Positions 33,083-43,091 of a stretch of 64,000 bases of DNA are shown here, piece by piece. The notes under the pieces are model-generated. The model was not told where the DNA came from and did not search any database. It saw nothing but the letters and a program-made list of their open reading frames with translations. Position 1 is the stretch's first letter. Every line of letters begins with the position of its first letter. The stretch is from Alphaproteobacteria bacterium (GTDB taxonomy: Bacteria; Planctomycetota; Phycisphaerae; UBA1845): positions 62,001-126,000 of the forward strand of contig JANQQE010000014.1 in the NCBI GenBank assembly GCA_028285105.1. Reading direction: 5' to 3'. The translations under genes were made by a program, and so were the position numbers.

Positions 33083-36000
33083 TTACGGCACGTGCGGTGT
33101 GATGTCCGCAGGCGTCCTCGGCTTGAGGTTGAACGAACCCGAGAACGTTGTGATCACACCGACGATGTCAACCGGACCGGCTGGGATCGGCGTGCCAACG
33201 AGCGTATTTTCACCAGACAGACGAACTTCAAAGGTTTCACCCGCAAGCGGACCAACACCATTGACAGCCGTGTTGCCAGAGAACCAATTGAACGAACCAC
33301 CACCGGCAATCGTGACGTTCTTGAGAACGACCAGCGTGTTGATGATGTCGTCGTTCACGCCCACATTGATGCCCTGATTCAGATCCGTGATCTGTTTCGG
33401 GAAGGGCGCCGGAATACCGATCTGATCGATCACCGTGATTTGGAACGGAGCAACGATTTCCTGTGCATCGAAGAAGTCCTGCAAAGTTCCGCGGATTTCG
33501 ATCTGATCGCCAGCAGAGGCTACCGCGAGCAGTGCATCGACATCCTCGTTCGTTCCAAAAATGGTCAAACCATTCGTACCCACGATGTCCTGGATGAAGA
33601 TTTCTCGCTCACTCGTATTCGAGCGTGCATCCACATCGCTGGAAATCACAACATCCACCAGGCAAATCGGAATCTGGTCGGGGAATTGCACTTCCGGCTT
33701 GGAGCCAATGTTTCCGCAGATACAAGGATTGTCTTCCGGCAGGAATCCGCAATTGGTTCCCGGTCCGTTAAACGTTCCGTTGCTGCTGATGCAGACGGCT
33801 TCCGTTACTTCGATGCACTCTTCATCACCCGCGCCTTGGCAACAAGAACCTGCGATCAAGCTCTGCGACGAGTTCGCCGTATTGGGAGTCGATGGGTCGG
33901 CTGGATCGCCCAATTCAAAGCTGAACTGGGTTTCCCAATCGCTTGCACCATCGGTGTCCGTACCATTTGGAATACGGTGTCCGTGATCGATCGCAAAACC
34001 GTTGTCTTGAACCAGCGGTGCAGCACCGACGAGGTAGCGGTGATCGCCGACCGTCGCATCAAGCGTTGCAACTGCGTCGTACGCACTTGCGGTCAATGCG
34101 GCTGCCGAAGCTGCTGTCAATTGGGTGCCGTCGCTGTTGCAACTGGCATCGGGCAAACCAACGGAAGTGCAGTAGGCAATATCCGCCGTCGGAACGAGTG
34201 CGTATGTCTGCGAGCCGTTTTGCAATTCGTCTGCAAACGTATCGCCATCGCCGCCAACCGCGTCAAGATCGATATCGACTGCGCCAATTCCGGAACCGGT
34301 TCCGATGAGGAAGAAACCGCTTCCATTAAGTGCATGTGCACCGGTGAAATCGATCTGGACGGTGACGCGGCGATACTGGAACGCCGACTCATCGCCAGCC
34401 GTATCACCATCGATGACGATCAAGCTTCGACCGTTAAGGCTTGCACTCGGCGTACCGAACAATTCGATGAATTCGACATCGTCCTGGCCGGGATCGTCCG
34501 CCCAGATTTCGTTGATGAGGATGTCGCCAGGCGTCGGTGGGTCGCATGCTGGATCAAGTCCTGCACACGAAACGCCATCGCCACGATAGATTCCACCGTC
34601 GGCTTCACAGTCGAACTGGTTGATCTCGACGCAAACCCCATTCGGTGGACAGCAGGCACCGGTGGGTGCCGGCGAGCAGGTATTCTGCTGGAACAGTGCA
34701 AAGTCTGCGAGGTCAACGTCGGCAGGCGACGCGCCGTCGATATCCTGTGCTTCACATCCGAATCCAAGTGCAGCACCCGGTCCGTCGTGACAAGCGGCAA
34801 ATGCGTCGTAGTCGTTGCAAACGGTGTCGTCACCGTTCCAAACGCCACCGAGTACGTTTTCACAGACACTTTGTTCTACGTTGTCGGTGCAGGTTCCATC
34901 TGGATTGCAGCAAGCACCACGCGGAACGCATGGGTTGAAATCGCAGTTTGTTCCATCGCCTTCGTAGGTGAATCCATTGCTGTTGCAGTTGTCTTCGGTA
35001 TCGAGCGAACAGGTCAAACCGTCGCAACAAGCACCAAAGTCGCCTGCATCGAAATTGGTTGCACCAGGCGTGTTGTTAAGCGTTTCCGCCCACGGGCCAG
35101 CATCCGGTACTTTCTGCAAACTGGTATCGGCAGAATCTGCAACGCCAATGTCGGTCATAAACGTACCATCACCGTCGCCACCCACCGCAACGAAACCGGT
35201 CGTTCCGCTGTCTTGTCCATACGAAAGGGCTTCAACAACAAAACCGTTGAATGAAAGCACAACACCGTCGCCTCGGCCACCACCGTTTTGGAATGAACCG
35301 GCTTTGATGATGTCCACGTCGGCAACGTTTGCGTCGCCTGCGACCAGATAACCGTCGGCGGGGATGACGCCACTTGCGATCGTCGAAAGGTCGATCGTGT
35401 TATAGAGGTTGGTTCCGGTCGTGTCGTTGCCGTTGTAGAATTCGAGCAACCAACCGGCGGCTGGCTCGCCTCCACCGACAGGCGAGAAGAGTTCGATGAA
35501 CTCAAGCGCGTCGTCGGTGTCGCTACCAGGCGTGTTGTATTCGAGTTCGTTGATGACCAGCGAGACTTCGACCGGGCATTCGCCGGGCAATCCCGAGCAC
35601 GTATCCCCGCCGTCGAAGTCGCCATTGGCCTGCAAGCACTCGCATTCGGTCAGATCGGCACAGGTACCGATCGGCAAGCAGCACTTATTGGTCGCGACAG
35701 CGTTGCAGGTCACAGCGCCACAACTGTCGCCCTGATTGAATGCAATACCGCAGTTGTCAACCAGACACTCTGATTCCGTCACACCGTCAAGGCAGCTTCC
35801 GTCCGAAAGACAACAGGCACCAAAGCATGCTGGCTCGAATGTGTAGGGTGACGGCGGATAGGTGTGACCCACGATGTAACCGGGGTTGGCGGAATCGCCC
35901 GAGGCGTCGCCATCCTGCAATCCGCCGGTGATGTCGAGCGGTCCAACGCATCCCCACGCAGCATCGCTGTCATTCAAATCGGCATCGGGAATGAGCGGGA

Positions 36001-37420
36001 AGAACGGGAATACGGCTGGGTTGAGAGCATAACTTTGTCCCGCACATGCAGGTGCGCCGCTGTTCGGACGCCCGAGATCCAAAGCGTCCAACAAATCCCC
36101 GCTGGCGTCAAAGATGAAAATGCGCGATCCAGCGGCTGCATCACATGTTCCACCAGCCGTCGCAAAGGTCGTTTCAAACTGCGAAAGCGGAACCCTGAGG
36201 ATGTCCGATTCGCTCATGTTCCAATCGCAGCGGAATTCTTCGCCATCGAATCCGATGGTCGTTGCGTCTGGTGCGATAAACGCGATTGAATCCGCCGGAA
36301 TCGACATTCCAAGCAAGTTGTCCGTAGTCGGTTTGTTAAAGCCATCGTTGTTCGTTGCATCGATGCTTCCTAGCGAGACCGGCGAACCCGATGCGTTGTA
36401 GATTTCGATGAATTCAAAAACGTTGTCATTTCCGGATGGTGAGTGCATCACCTCCGAAATAAAGACGCTTCCGACCGTTTGGACAGCCACTTCGTAAGTC
36501 GCAGGATCCGAAGTCAGACCGGCACCATTGTCATCGGTCACGGTGAAATCAAACGTATCCACACCACTGAAGTCGGGACCGGTGTCGGGATCGTATCGGA
36601 GTACGCCGGTGACATCGTGTGGCACGCCAAATGTCGCCCCACCATCTGTCAGCGTTCCGTTCGCTGGCAAAGACGTGATTGTGAATTCATAATTGCCGTC
36701 TCCGAACTGCGCACAGAGATCGATTGGATCCGATAGCGTGGCTGTGTTCGTGATGGTCAAACGACCCAGCGCGACCGGAGGTGCTGCACCATTGGTTGCA
36801 CCTGGCGTAATCGCAGTACCCGCCGTCAATGGACCCGTCGCATCCGGAATACGTGCGATGCTCGATGTGAGTGCGTTGCCGAATTCACCTCCATCAATCA
36901 AATCACCTGGGTCGAGACCCAATGCCGTTGACAACGATGCGCCATCACCGCCACCGCTACCGGCATCGGTGTATACAACCGCATCGACCAGGTTCGCAGA
37001 AGTTGCCGCACCACCAGGAAACAGGCCCGTGTAGACCGCGATACCATCTTCGCCGTTTTGCAGTGTGTTACCGCAACCTGCGGTACCGCACAGCAGAATG
37101 TCCGGCGTTGGGACGACATCGAAGTTACCGATGAGAAGATATTCGCCCGGAGCCAGCGTTCCCGAGTCCAGATCAATCACGGTGTACGAAACATCGCCAT
37201 TTCCATTGAACAATACCAACGAGTGCGGTGTCGCTGCGAAGTCAATCGTCGCCCCACCGTCATTGGTCAGTTCAACAAACTCGGTCGTGTCCAAACCAGT
37301 TTGATTGGCGTCAAACTCGTTAATCACAAGTGCCGCATTCGCAGGCACAGCAATCGCCAATCCAACTGCCAGGGCCATCCCTGTTACGCAATTGAATTTT
37401 CCTGATCTACATTTCCTCAT
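33083..37420 (-). CDS. Very large secreted lamin-tail / cysteine-repeat / OB-fold protein
   Basis: 1445 residues from the ATG at 37420 (GGAG ten bases upstream), with a signal peptide ending VPANAA near residue 30. In order: lamin-tail domain 1 (about 30-215), a cadherin-like strand repeat (215-315, ending FTVTDDNG), lamin-tail 2 (319-500), two GACC-type cysteine repeats (534-617), lamin-tail 3 (622-800), two cysteine repeats (816-870), a dockerin-like module (DVDLADFALFQQ, about 888-916), another cysteine repeat, lamin-tail 4 (966-1180), a sixth cysteine repeat (1190-1235) and a C-terminal YhcR-type OB-fold region (1240-1445). Lamin-tail plus OB domains are typical of extracellular nucleases such as ExeM, but no catalytic domain is present here. 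A nuclease gene lies divergently next door. Confidence 0.85.
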   Translation of the reverse strand: MRKCRSGKFNCVTGMALAVGLAIAVPANAALVINEFDANQTGLDTTEFVELTNDGGATIDFAATPHSLVLFNGNGDVSYTVIDLDSGTLAPGEYLLIGNFDVVPTPDILLCGTAGCGNTLQNGEDGIAVYTGLFPGGAATSANLVDAVVYTDAGSGGGDGASLSTALGLDPGDLIDGGEFGNALTSSIARIPDATGPLTAGTAITPGATNGAAPPVALGRLTITNTATLSDPIDLCAQFGDGNYEFTITSLPANGTLTDGGATFGVPHDVTGVLRYDPDTGPDFSGVDTFDFTVTDDNGAGLTSDPATYEVAVQTVGSVFISEVMHSPSGNDNVFEFIEIYNASGSPVSLGSIDATNNDGFNKPTTDNLLGMSIPADSIAFIAPDATTIGFDGEEFRCDWNMSESDILRVPLSQFETTFATAGGTCDAAAGSRIFIFDASGDLLDALDLGRPNSGAPACAGQSYALNPAVFPFFPLIPDADLNDSDAAWGCVGPLDITGGLQDGDASGDSANPGYIVGHTYPPSPYTFEPACFGACCLSDGSCLDGVTESECLVDNCGIAFNQGDSCGAVTCNAVATNKCCLPIGTCADLTECECLQANGDFDGGDTCSGLPGECPVEVSLVINELEYNTPGSDTDDALEFIELFSPVGGGEPAAGWLLEFYNGNDTTGTNLYNTIDLSTIASGVIPADGYLVAGDANVADVDIIKAGSFQNGGGRGDGVVLSFNGFVVEALSYGQDSGTTGFVAVGGDGDGTFMTDIGVADSADTSLQKVPDAGPWAETLNNTPGATNFDAGDFGACCDGLTCSLDTEDNCNSNGFTYEGDGTNCDFNPCVPRGACCNPDGTCTDNVEQSVCENVLGGVWNGDDTVCNDYDAFAACHDGPGAALGFGCEAQDIDGASPADVDLADFALFQQNTCSPAPTGACCPPNGVCVEINQFDCEADGGIYRGDGVSCAGLDPACDPPTPGDILINEIWADDPGQDDVEFIELFGTPSASLNGRSLIVIDGDTAGDESAFQYRRVTVQIDFTGAHALNGSGFFLIGTGSGIGAVDIDLDAVGGDGDTFADELQNGSQTYALVPTADIAYCTSVGLPDASCNSDGTQLTAASAAALTASAYDAVATLDATVGDHRYLVGAAPLVQDNGFAIDHGHRIPNGTDTDGASDWETQFSFELGDPADPSTPNTANSSQSLIAGSCCQGAGDEECIEVTEAVCISSNGTFNGPGTNCGFLPEDNPCICGNIGSKPEVQFPDQIPICLVDVVISSDVDARSNTSEREIFIQDIVGTNGLTIFGTNEDVDALLAVASAGDQIEIRGTLQDFFDAQEIVAPFQITVIDQIGIPAPFPKQITDLNQGINVGVNDDIINTLVVLKNVTIAGGGSFNWFSGNTAVNGVGPLAGETFEVRLSGENTLVGTPIPAGPVDIVGVITTFSGSFNLKPRTPADITPHVP

Positions 37421-38033
37421 TACCTGTCTTCTCCAAAGAATGCTGAGTAAGAGAGAATGGCTCGTGCCAGAGCCATCAATTCGTGTTATCAACCCAGAAC
37501 CGTCGTGCCCATCTGGTTAGCCATCTCCATCCATGCAAGTCATATCAATTCACGCAGCAGCGTTCAGTCGAATGTGGCCAAAATGCGCGCGCATCAATCC
37601 GCCCGCATTGCGAACACAATCTCAACTGAGTTCCAAGATTGTTCGGGAGACTTAACCGATGACCGCACAGGCGAACACTTCACACAGTTGTCACACAACC
37701 AGTCGCAATCGATGAGCCGCTTCTTTCTCCCGCTTGCACTTTGTTCGGCGCCCCCGCGAGCGAACTTCTCATGGAAATCCCAACGGATCGCTGGGAAATC
37801 CTCGGGGTCATTGAGTATAATGAATCGCAGGAGGAAATGTCTACCTAATCCGCGTTTGAATTGTGTTAACTGTCTGCAAAATACCGCACATTTTGTGGAT
37901 ACCGCTTCTTCTAAAAGCTGAGGCGGCACACTCCCTATCGCGGAGCGGGAAAGTAAGCATGTTGCACTCGCCTTGCGCGCGGTAACTCGTGTGCAGTTTG
38001 AGGTTTGCGACCCAATTTGCGGAGAAATGACAG
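37421..38033. other. Shared divergent promoter region of the secreted protein pair
   Basis: 613 bases between the large lamin-tail protein and the secreted nuclease. No supported gene. The length and position make it a candidate shared control region for both genes; no clear operator was identified. Confidence 0.5.
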
Positions 38034-39926
38034 ATGGGCAGAGTTCGACTGTTATCGGGCCTTTTGGCTCTCGTTTTCGGCATCGACGGTGTGCTGGCAG
38101 AAGTCACTGTCCGCGTCGCCACTTTCAATATCGAAAATTTTGATGGCGACACGGCTCAGGAGGACGCTGCCGTTGATATTCTCCTCCGCGTGGGAGCGGA
38201 TATCGTCTGCGTGCAGGAGATCAACAATTCGCCGGCAAGTGCCTTCACCGACCTGGCCGATGCGGCTGGCTACCCATTTCGGTTCCTGGCCAGCGGGACC
38301 AACACGTTTGACGGCAGCAATCATGCCGGAATCATGAGCAAATTCCCCTTTGCGACAGCACCTGTCACTCTCGATGCGACCGACCTTTCAGGCGATGGCA
38401 GCGCCATGGACATCACCCGCAATTTCGTTCGGGCCGAATTCGACATTCCCGGTGCGGCTGAAAACCTCGTGATCGTCGGCAACCACTGGAAATCGGGCAC
38501 TTCCAACGAGGACGAATTCCGCCGCTCCGTCGAAGGCCAGCGAACGATGCAAACCACGCTCCCGTACGATTCTTCCACCATTCCATACCTCGTCGTGGGC
38601 GATATGAATGACGACATCAACGATGGTGCCGATTCGCCAGCAAACTTCAACTCGCTTCCAGGCGGGCTCCCAGGTGGATATTCGTTGGGTAGCGACATCT
38701 CATTTCCCATCCCCAACGGGGTCTTCAAGCCAATGCAAGCCAGCAGCGGTTCGCAGCGATTGAATCTGGTCCCCGCATTTCAAAAGGACGGCTCTGATGC
38801 CACGCGAAACGCTTCGGGCCGCCGTCTGGACTATATCTGGAGAAGCAATGCCGTCACATTCGTTGGCTCTGAAGTGTACGATTCCGCCGACGAAGGGCTT
38901 GGCGGTGGATTGCCAAAATTTGGCGCGCCGTTGTCGGCTGGTACCAGTGCGACTGCCAGCGATCACTTGCTGGTATTCGCCGACGTTGACATTCCCGACG
39001 ATCAGTCCGGAGCATGCTGCACAGCCTGTGGTTGCGACGATACTGTCAACGAAGCCGAATGCCTCGGCCTTGGCGGTGAATTCCGCGGCGCCGGGGTGGA
39101 GTGCGGGATGGAAATCCCAGCGTGCGATGCCCTTCCGAGCAATCTTGTCATCAATGAATTCGTGGTGTCACATGATGGCACTCAAGATCAGGAATTCGTC
39201 GAAATCAAAGGCGATCCGCTCGATCTGCTCTGCGGTTTGACCATTGTCGTCATCGAAGGTGAGACGCTTTCCAAGGGCAACGTCGATCTCCTCGTTCCAC
39301 TTGACGATTGCGGAGGCGGCTTGCCTTGTGCCCTCGACTCCGAAGGCTACTTTGTCGCCGGAGGCAGCGGTGTTGGTGCCGATCTGGTCATCGGTAACGG
39401 GATAGGTCGATTCGAAAACGGAACGCAGACGATTGCACTGGTCCGCGATGTGGCTGTGGTCGCCAACGACGACATCGACACAGAAGTGGGTGGTGGTGAT
39501 GGCGTTGAAGATGTCAGTGTTGGAACAGTACTCGATGCGGTGGCGGTCATCGACGACGACTATCCGGTCAGCGATGCGGTGTACTTCGGCGCGATCCCAC
39601 TTGGGCCTGATGGTACGACCGTCCCCGCTGGTGGTGCGCGATGCCCCAACGGCATTGATACCGACGCGTTCGATGACTGGGTGATCTTGAGCAAAGCACT
39701 GGATGGAACCGATGGTTGCGTCCCGACCACACCGGGCATTGACAACCCGACCACATGCGGAGGCGATTTCAACGGCAGCGGAACGTTCGATCTTGAAGAC
39801 TATGCAGGGCTACAAGGCTGCATGGGCGAAACGTCAGCGACCTGCTCAGCGATGGAACTCGATGGCGTTTGCGGCATAACCATCGATGATTTTGAGATCT
39901 TCGCGACGAAAATCTCTGGCCCTTAG
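38034..39926 (+). CDS. Secreted DNase I-fold nuclease with lamin-tail and dockerin-like modules
   Basis: 630 residues with a signal peptide (1-22, ending GVLA). Residues 24-320 are an endonuclease/exonuclease/phosphatase domain with the full active-site set: N32 in TFNIENF, E62 in VQEIN, H151 in IVGNHWKSG, D190/N192 in VVGDMND, D266 in RRLDYIW, and D310-H311 in TASDHLLV. Then come a GACC cysteine repeat (326-365), a lamin-tail domain (about 369-570) and two DFNGSGTFDLEDY / TIDDFEIF dockerin-like segments (575-630). It should cut extracellular DNA or phosphodiesters, giving phosphate and nucleotides. The partner-like protein is encoded divergently. Confidence 0.88.
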   Translation: MGRVRLLSGLLALVFGIDGVLAEVTVRVATFNIENFDGDTAQEDAAVDILLRVGADIVCVQEINNSPASAFTDLADAAGYPFRFLASGTNTFDGSNHAGIMSKFPFATAPVTLDATDLSGDGSAMDITRNFVRAEFDIPGAAENLVIVGNHWKSGTSNEDEFRRSVEGQRTMQTTLPYDSSTIPYLVVGDMNDDINDGADSPANFNSLPGGLPGGYSLGSDISFPIPNGVFKPMQASSGSQRLNLVPAFQKDGSDATRNASGRRLDYIWRSNAVTFVGSEVYDSADEGLGGGLPKFGAPLSAGTSATASDHLLVFADVDIPDDQSGACCTACGCDDTVNEAECLGLGGEFRGAGVECGMEIPACDALPSNLVINEFVVSHDGTQDQEFVEIKGDPLDLLCGLTIVVIEGETLSKGNVDLLVPLDDCGGGLPCALDSEGYFVAGGSGVGADLVIGNGIGRFENGTQTIALVRDVAVVANDDIDTEVGGGDGVEDVSVGTVLDAVAVIDDDYPVSDAVYFGAIPLGPDGTTVPAGGARCPNGIDTDAFDDWVILSKALDGTDGCVPTTPGIDNPTTCGGDFNGSGTFDLEDYAGLQGCMGETSATCSAMELDGVCGITIDDFEIFATKISGP

Positions 39927-40018
39927 CGACGAACTGTTAAGTTGACTTACTTGCAAAATCACGCACTTCCGCGCAAATCTTGCGTTTGCTCTCTGGAATT
40001 GTTCTGATTTTGGCAACG

Positions 40019-40254
40019 ATGGAAGAGTTGCGCTCATACATTCTGGCCGGGTTCCTTGCGACCACGCTGGCGATACCAGCCAGCGCAAGGCACGTTCATG
40101 ACGACCTGCTTGAGTGGGCCGAATCTAACACCGCAGCCGTCGAATGCGGCGATAACAACCTGCGAGGTCGAGTGTCTGAATGTATTCGATTTCAACGGCG
40201 ATCCTGATGTCGACCTGGGACGCTGCACTCTTTGCGGGCGCATTTTCAGGTTGA
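40019..40254 (+). pseudogene. Frameshifted small secreted dockerin-like protein
   Basis: An ATG at 40019 gives a clean signal peptide (MEELRSYILAGFLATTLAIP then ASA). Shortly after, the dockerin-like sequence continues in a second frame: TCLSGPNLTPQPSN from about 40061 and VFDFNGDPDVDL to 40218. Its final part is in the third frame: DAALFAGAFSG then TGA at 40252-40254. This matches the planctomycete pattern CLSGPxxxP..FDxNGDxDVDLxDFAxFQxxFxG only when the three frames are joined. Two single-base indels (or sequencing errors) are implied. Function lost or never expressed as one protein. Confidence 0.7.
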
Positions 40255-40308
40255 AAAGAATGAACCAACAAATACTGCATCGGAATTTCAAGGATTCGAG
40301 ATTTGCAT

Positions 40309-40539
40309 TCAATATTCAATCGGCGTGCCGCATTCCGGGCAAACACCCGACAGGTTCCCTCGCAAACTGTAATGGCAATTTGGGCATTGGTTGTGCCACA
40401 CGCCTCGCCCTTCGCGAAGTCCCAAATAGAGGAAGAATGCAATCCCGCTCACAGAGTACATCCAACCTCCACCCACAAAATGATCGGTGACTACCGCAAG
40501 TGTAATCAATGCCAACACAACGATCGTCCAACGTACCAA
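40309..40539 (-). CDS. Small membrane protein with a CxxC zinc ribbon
   Basis: 76 residues: one or two hydrophobic helices (WTIVVLALITLAVVTDHFVG and WMYSVSGIAFFLYLGL), then a C-terminal zinc ribbon with CPNCHYSLRGNLSGVCPECG. The same CxxCxYxLRG..CPECG type occurs within the haem A synthase of this window. Function unknown; zinc or nucleic-acid/peptide binding on the cytoplasmic side is likely. Confidence 0.7.
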   Translation of the reverse strand: MVRWTIVVLALITLAVVTDHFVGGGWMYSVSGIAFFLYLGLREGRGVWHNQCPNCHYSLRGNLSGVCPECGTPIEY

Positions 40540-40595
40540 TGCGCTGACTCGCTTAGGGGAATTAGCCGATTGATGAGTTACACCATGGCCAAAGA

Positions 40596-41687
40596 TTACC
40601 GAATCACGTAGCCGTTTTCATACGTGGCGTACTCGGTGGAACCGTCTTCCGGGCGGTCGTAATTGGCGATGCTGCCTTTGGGATACCAATAGTCTATTTT
40701 GCGGGAGTTTTTTTCGCTCAGGCGCTCTACATGCGAATCGAAGAACATCGCGTTGATACCGCCGCGGTGGCGATAGCTTAAAGGGATGTTCGCGCCGCCA
40801 CTTGGGCTTCGGCGGCCATAGGCGCGCGACTCGGTCCACCAACCTCCGGCGCTGGTGAACGATCCGAACCAATGCGGTTTGAAATTGTGATCGAAGTCGA
40901 GAATTTTTCTTGGCGGCAGATAGCGAGTCCCGTCGGCGACGCAGATTTTTTCTGCTGGCGTACCAACCTGACTCAAGCGACTCTTGTATCGCTTGACGTC
41001 CACTTCCCAATCGGGCGGGTTGCGTTTGATCCAATACACCACACCGGAACCCGGTGGGGCTTTCGGATGTTCGCCGATATATTCACCGGGTGCGGTGTCC
41101 TGCCCCCACTGCTGAAAGTGAACTGGCATCAAGTAGCTGATTCCGTTGAACGCACCACGTTGATCGACCTCGTCGACGAACAGATCGTGGTCGACGGGCG
41201 TTTCTTCTTTGTCCCCCGGATCGACATAGAGAATCGATTTGAAGTTCACGCTGGTACACTTGTAATGGTCGAGCAGAAATCGAAAACGCCTCGCCCGACC
41301 GACCGGTAGTGCCGTGGTGTTCGAAAGGATCGGCGTCATCCAATCGTATAGCTGAACGGGGATGGTGGGGTTGGCCATCGGCGATCCATCGCCCGGATAA
41401 CCCGCGACCCAGGTGGCCATCCCGCTGGTGTTGCGCCCGGGAATCCACTCGTCGTTTTCGACGAAGTACCCCTGCATCGCATTGGCAAAACCGCGCTGGG
41501 TACTCATGCAGACCACGCCTTTGGCCTGCTCGCGTGCTTTCTTGAGACTCGGAAGAAGGATGCTGATCAGAAGCGCGATGATCGATATGACAACGAGCAG
41601 TTCAACCAGAGTGAACCCGGACTTGCCAGCCCACATCGCGATGGGCGCACGTCGCCTTAACGGCTTGTCTAAGTCGTATCTACACAT
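40596..41687 (-). CDS. Prepilin-type protein with long C-terminal domain
   Basis: 363 residues (or 346 from the ATG at 41636). The type IV prepilin motif GFTLVELLVVISIIALLISI is at about 24-43, so a prepilin peptidase should cut after the glycine and methylate the phenylalanine. The C-terminal globular part (about 60-363) ends with INAMFFDSHVERLSEKN, the pattern seen in the large planctomycete family of secreted pseudopilin-like proteins. Such proteins accumulate in many copies; their role is unresolved, although they are thought to act in cell-surface or type II secretion-like systems. It stands alone on the minus strand. Confidence 0.85.
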   Translation of the reverse strand: MCRYDLDKPLRRRAPIAMWAGKSGFTLVELLVVISIIALLISILLPSLKKAREQAKGVVCMSTQRGFANAMQGYFVENDEWIPGRNTSGMATWVAGYPGDGSPMANPTIPVQLYDWMTPILSNTTALPVGRARRFRFLLDHYKCTSVNFKSILYVDPGDKEETPVDHDLFVDEVDQRGAFNGISYLMPVHFQQWGQDTAPGEYIGEHPKAPPGSGVVYWIKRNPPDWEVDVKRYKSRLSQVGTPAEKICVADGTRYLPPRKILDFDHNFKPHWFGSFTSAGGWWTESRAYGRRSPSGGANIPLSYRHRGGINAMFFDSHVERLSEKNSRKIDYWYPKGSIANYDRPEDGSTEYATYENGYVIR

Positions 41688-41981
41688 CCAAAGCAGGCCC
41701 CCGCCCGATTGATCCAGTGCCCAATGAAACGATTCCCGGCAAATGGAAATTGTAGCATCTCTACCCTCCCGGGTGAAAGTCAGAACGGGCGAAAGTCGGA
41801 AGATGTGCCCGTTGGAACGGAATCTTCAGCAGTTGTGGACAGATTTCTTTGTATCCAAACAGGCCCTTGAACCCATGCAAGTTGAAGGCTAGCATCCCCC
41901 TCGTGCTGTTTTGACCCAGTTTTGTTGCCGATATTGTGGTGGACCCGGTCCATTCTGAAGCACCAAGAGAACGCCATCGAA

Positions 41982-43001
41982 ATGTCCGAGACGTGCCCAT
42001 ACAGTGCCAACGAACTGGAATCACCGACACCCAACAGTGGCGAGACTGCGACGCCGTTTGAACGGTTGCGCCAGTCGCTCTCGGGCGGGGTGCTGGAGCG
42101 CATTTCGCGCAAGCCTTCGGCAAAGCATTCCATATTGCTTGCCGTCATGGGAATCCTCCTGACGATCTTCCTGATTCGTCGAGCGGGCGATGTCACGGCA
42201 TTGGGTGACGTGCTTCGGTCCCATGCAGATCGTATTTTCGGGTTCTTTATTTTCACACACATCTACATCGCGTGTAAGGGATTGGCGCTGCGGAAGGCTG
42301 CGATCGGTTGCAACGTCAAGACGTCGCTGTGGCGAACGACGCGAACGTTTTGCGAATCGTCGATGATCGGGCTGATCGTGGCGAAGATTGCTTCAGATGT
42401 TTACAAGTACACGCGCGTGGGTGACGGTTCGCGCGGCGATAAGGTTCGTACGATTCTGGTGTACCGCATCGCGGCGATCATCGCCGTATTGATGCTTTCA
42501 GGCACTGTGTCGATCATCTGGGCCGGCACCGTGTCATGGCGATCCGGTATTGCGTGGCTCGTGCCGATTGTCGTCGTCACGCTGATCACCATTTGTTTTC
42601 GCAACCGCGTCACCGAGTGGATTCGCGAGCATGGCCAGCTGCTTCTGGCTACGCTGCCCTACAATGTTGCTGCGCTGTTGGCGAAGATCGGCGGATTGGC
42701 GATGCTGTTGGGCGTGTCGCTCGATGGCGAGTTGATTCAAGTCGCAGCCGCCTTCCTGTTGATCGGGTCGCTCGCGTCGATGACCCAGGTACCAGGTGGC
42801 ATCGGACTGATGGATGCCGGTTATGCTGTGTATCTAACAAAATACGTAGGCACATCGGGGGCAGAGACAGCCGCATTCCTGATCAGCTTCCGACTTCTGG
42901 GTCCGATCTACGTGGCTGCTCTTGGTGGAATCAGCATCGTCGCAACCAGCGCAGCCCGCATCTGCTGGCAGGACGCGATGCGTCAGCGCCAATCGGCATA
43001 A
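41982..43001 (+). CDS. Flippase-like membrane protein (LPG synthase TM / UPF0104 family)
   Basis: 339 residues from the ATG at 41982, with 7-8 membrane helices after a cytoplasmic N-terminus. LPG-synthase-TM features are VAKIASDVYKYTRVGDGSRG and, near the end, TQVPGGIGLMDAGYAVYL, equivalent to the conserved PGGxGxxE/D motif. The aminoacyl-transferase domain of MprF is absent. Such stand-alone proteins are thought to flip glycolipids or polyprenyl-linked sugars. It lies before aroA with a 90-base gap. Confidence 0.82.
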   Translation: MSETCPYSANELESPTPNSGETATPFERLRQSLSGGVLERISRKPSAKHSILLAVMGILLTIFLIRRAGDVTALGDVLRSHADRIFGFFIFTHIYIACKGLALRKAAIGCNVKTSLWRTTRTFCESSMIGLIVAKIASDVYKYTRVGDGSRGDKVRTILVYRIAAIIAVLMLSGTVSIIWAGTVSWRSGIAWLVPIVVVTLITICFRNRVTEWIREHGQLLLATLPYNVAALLAKIGGLAMLLGVSLDGELIQVAAAFLLIGSLASMTQVPGGIGLMDAGYAVYLTKYVGTSGAETAAFLISFRLLGPIYVAALGGISIVATSAARICWQDAMRQRQSA

Positions 43002-43091
43002 GCGCCAGTCTGCATAACCGACAATTCCTGTTCACGATTTGAATACGCTGCAACCATTGCGAGGCATCTTCGCCCGCAGTATCGTCCGGCG

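Noticed and set aside
33065..35254. A 729-codon open frame on the plus strand opposite the large lamin-tail protein
   Set aside because: It mirrors the repetitive codon use of the real minus-strand gene, starts inside the terminator region and has no recognisable domain. The minus strand has a signal peptide, ribosome site and terminator.
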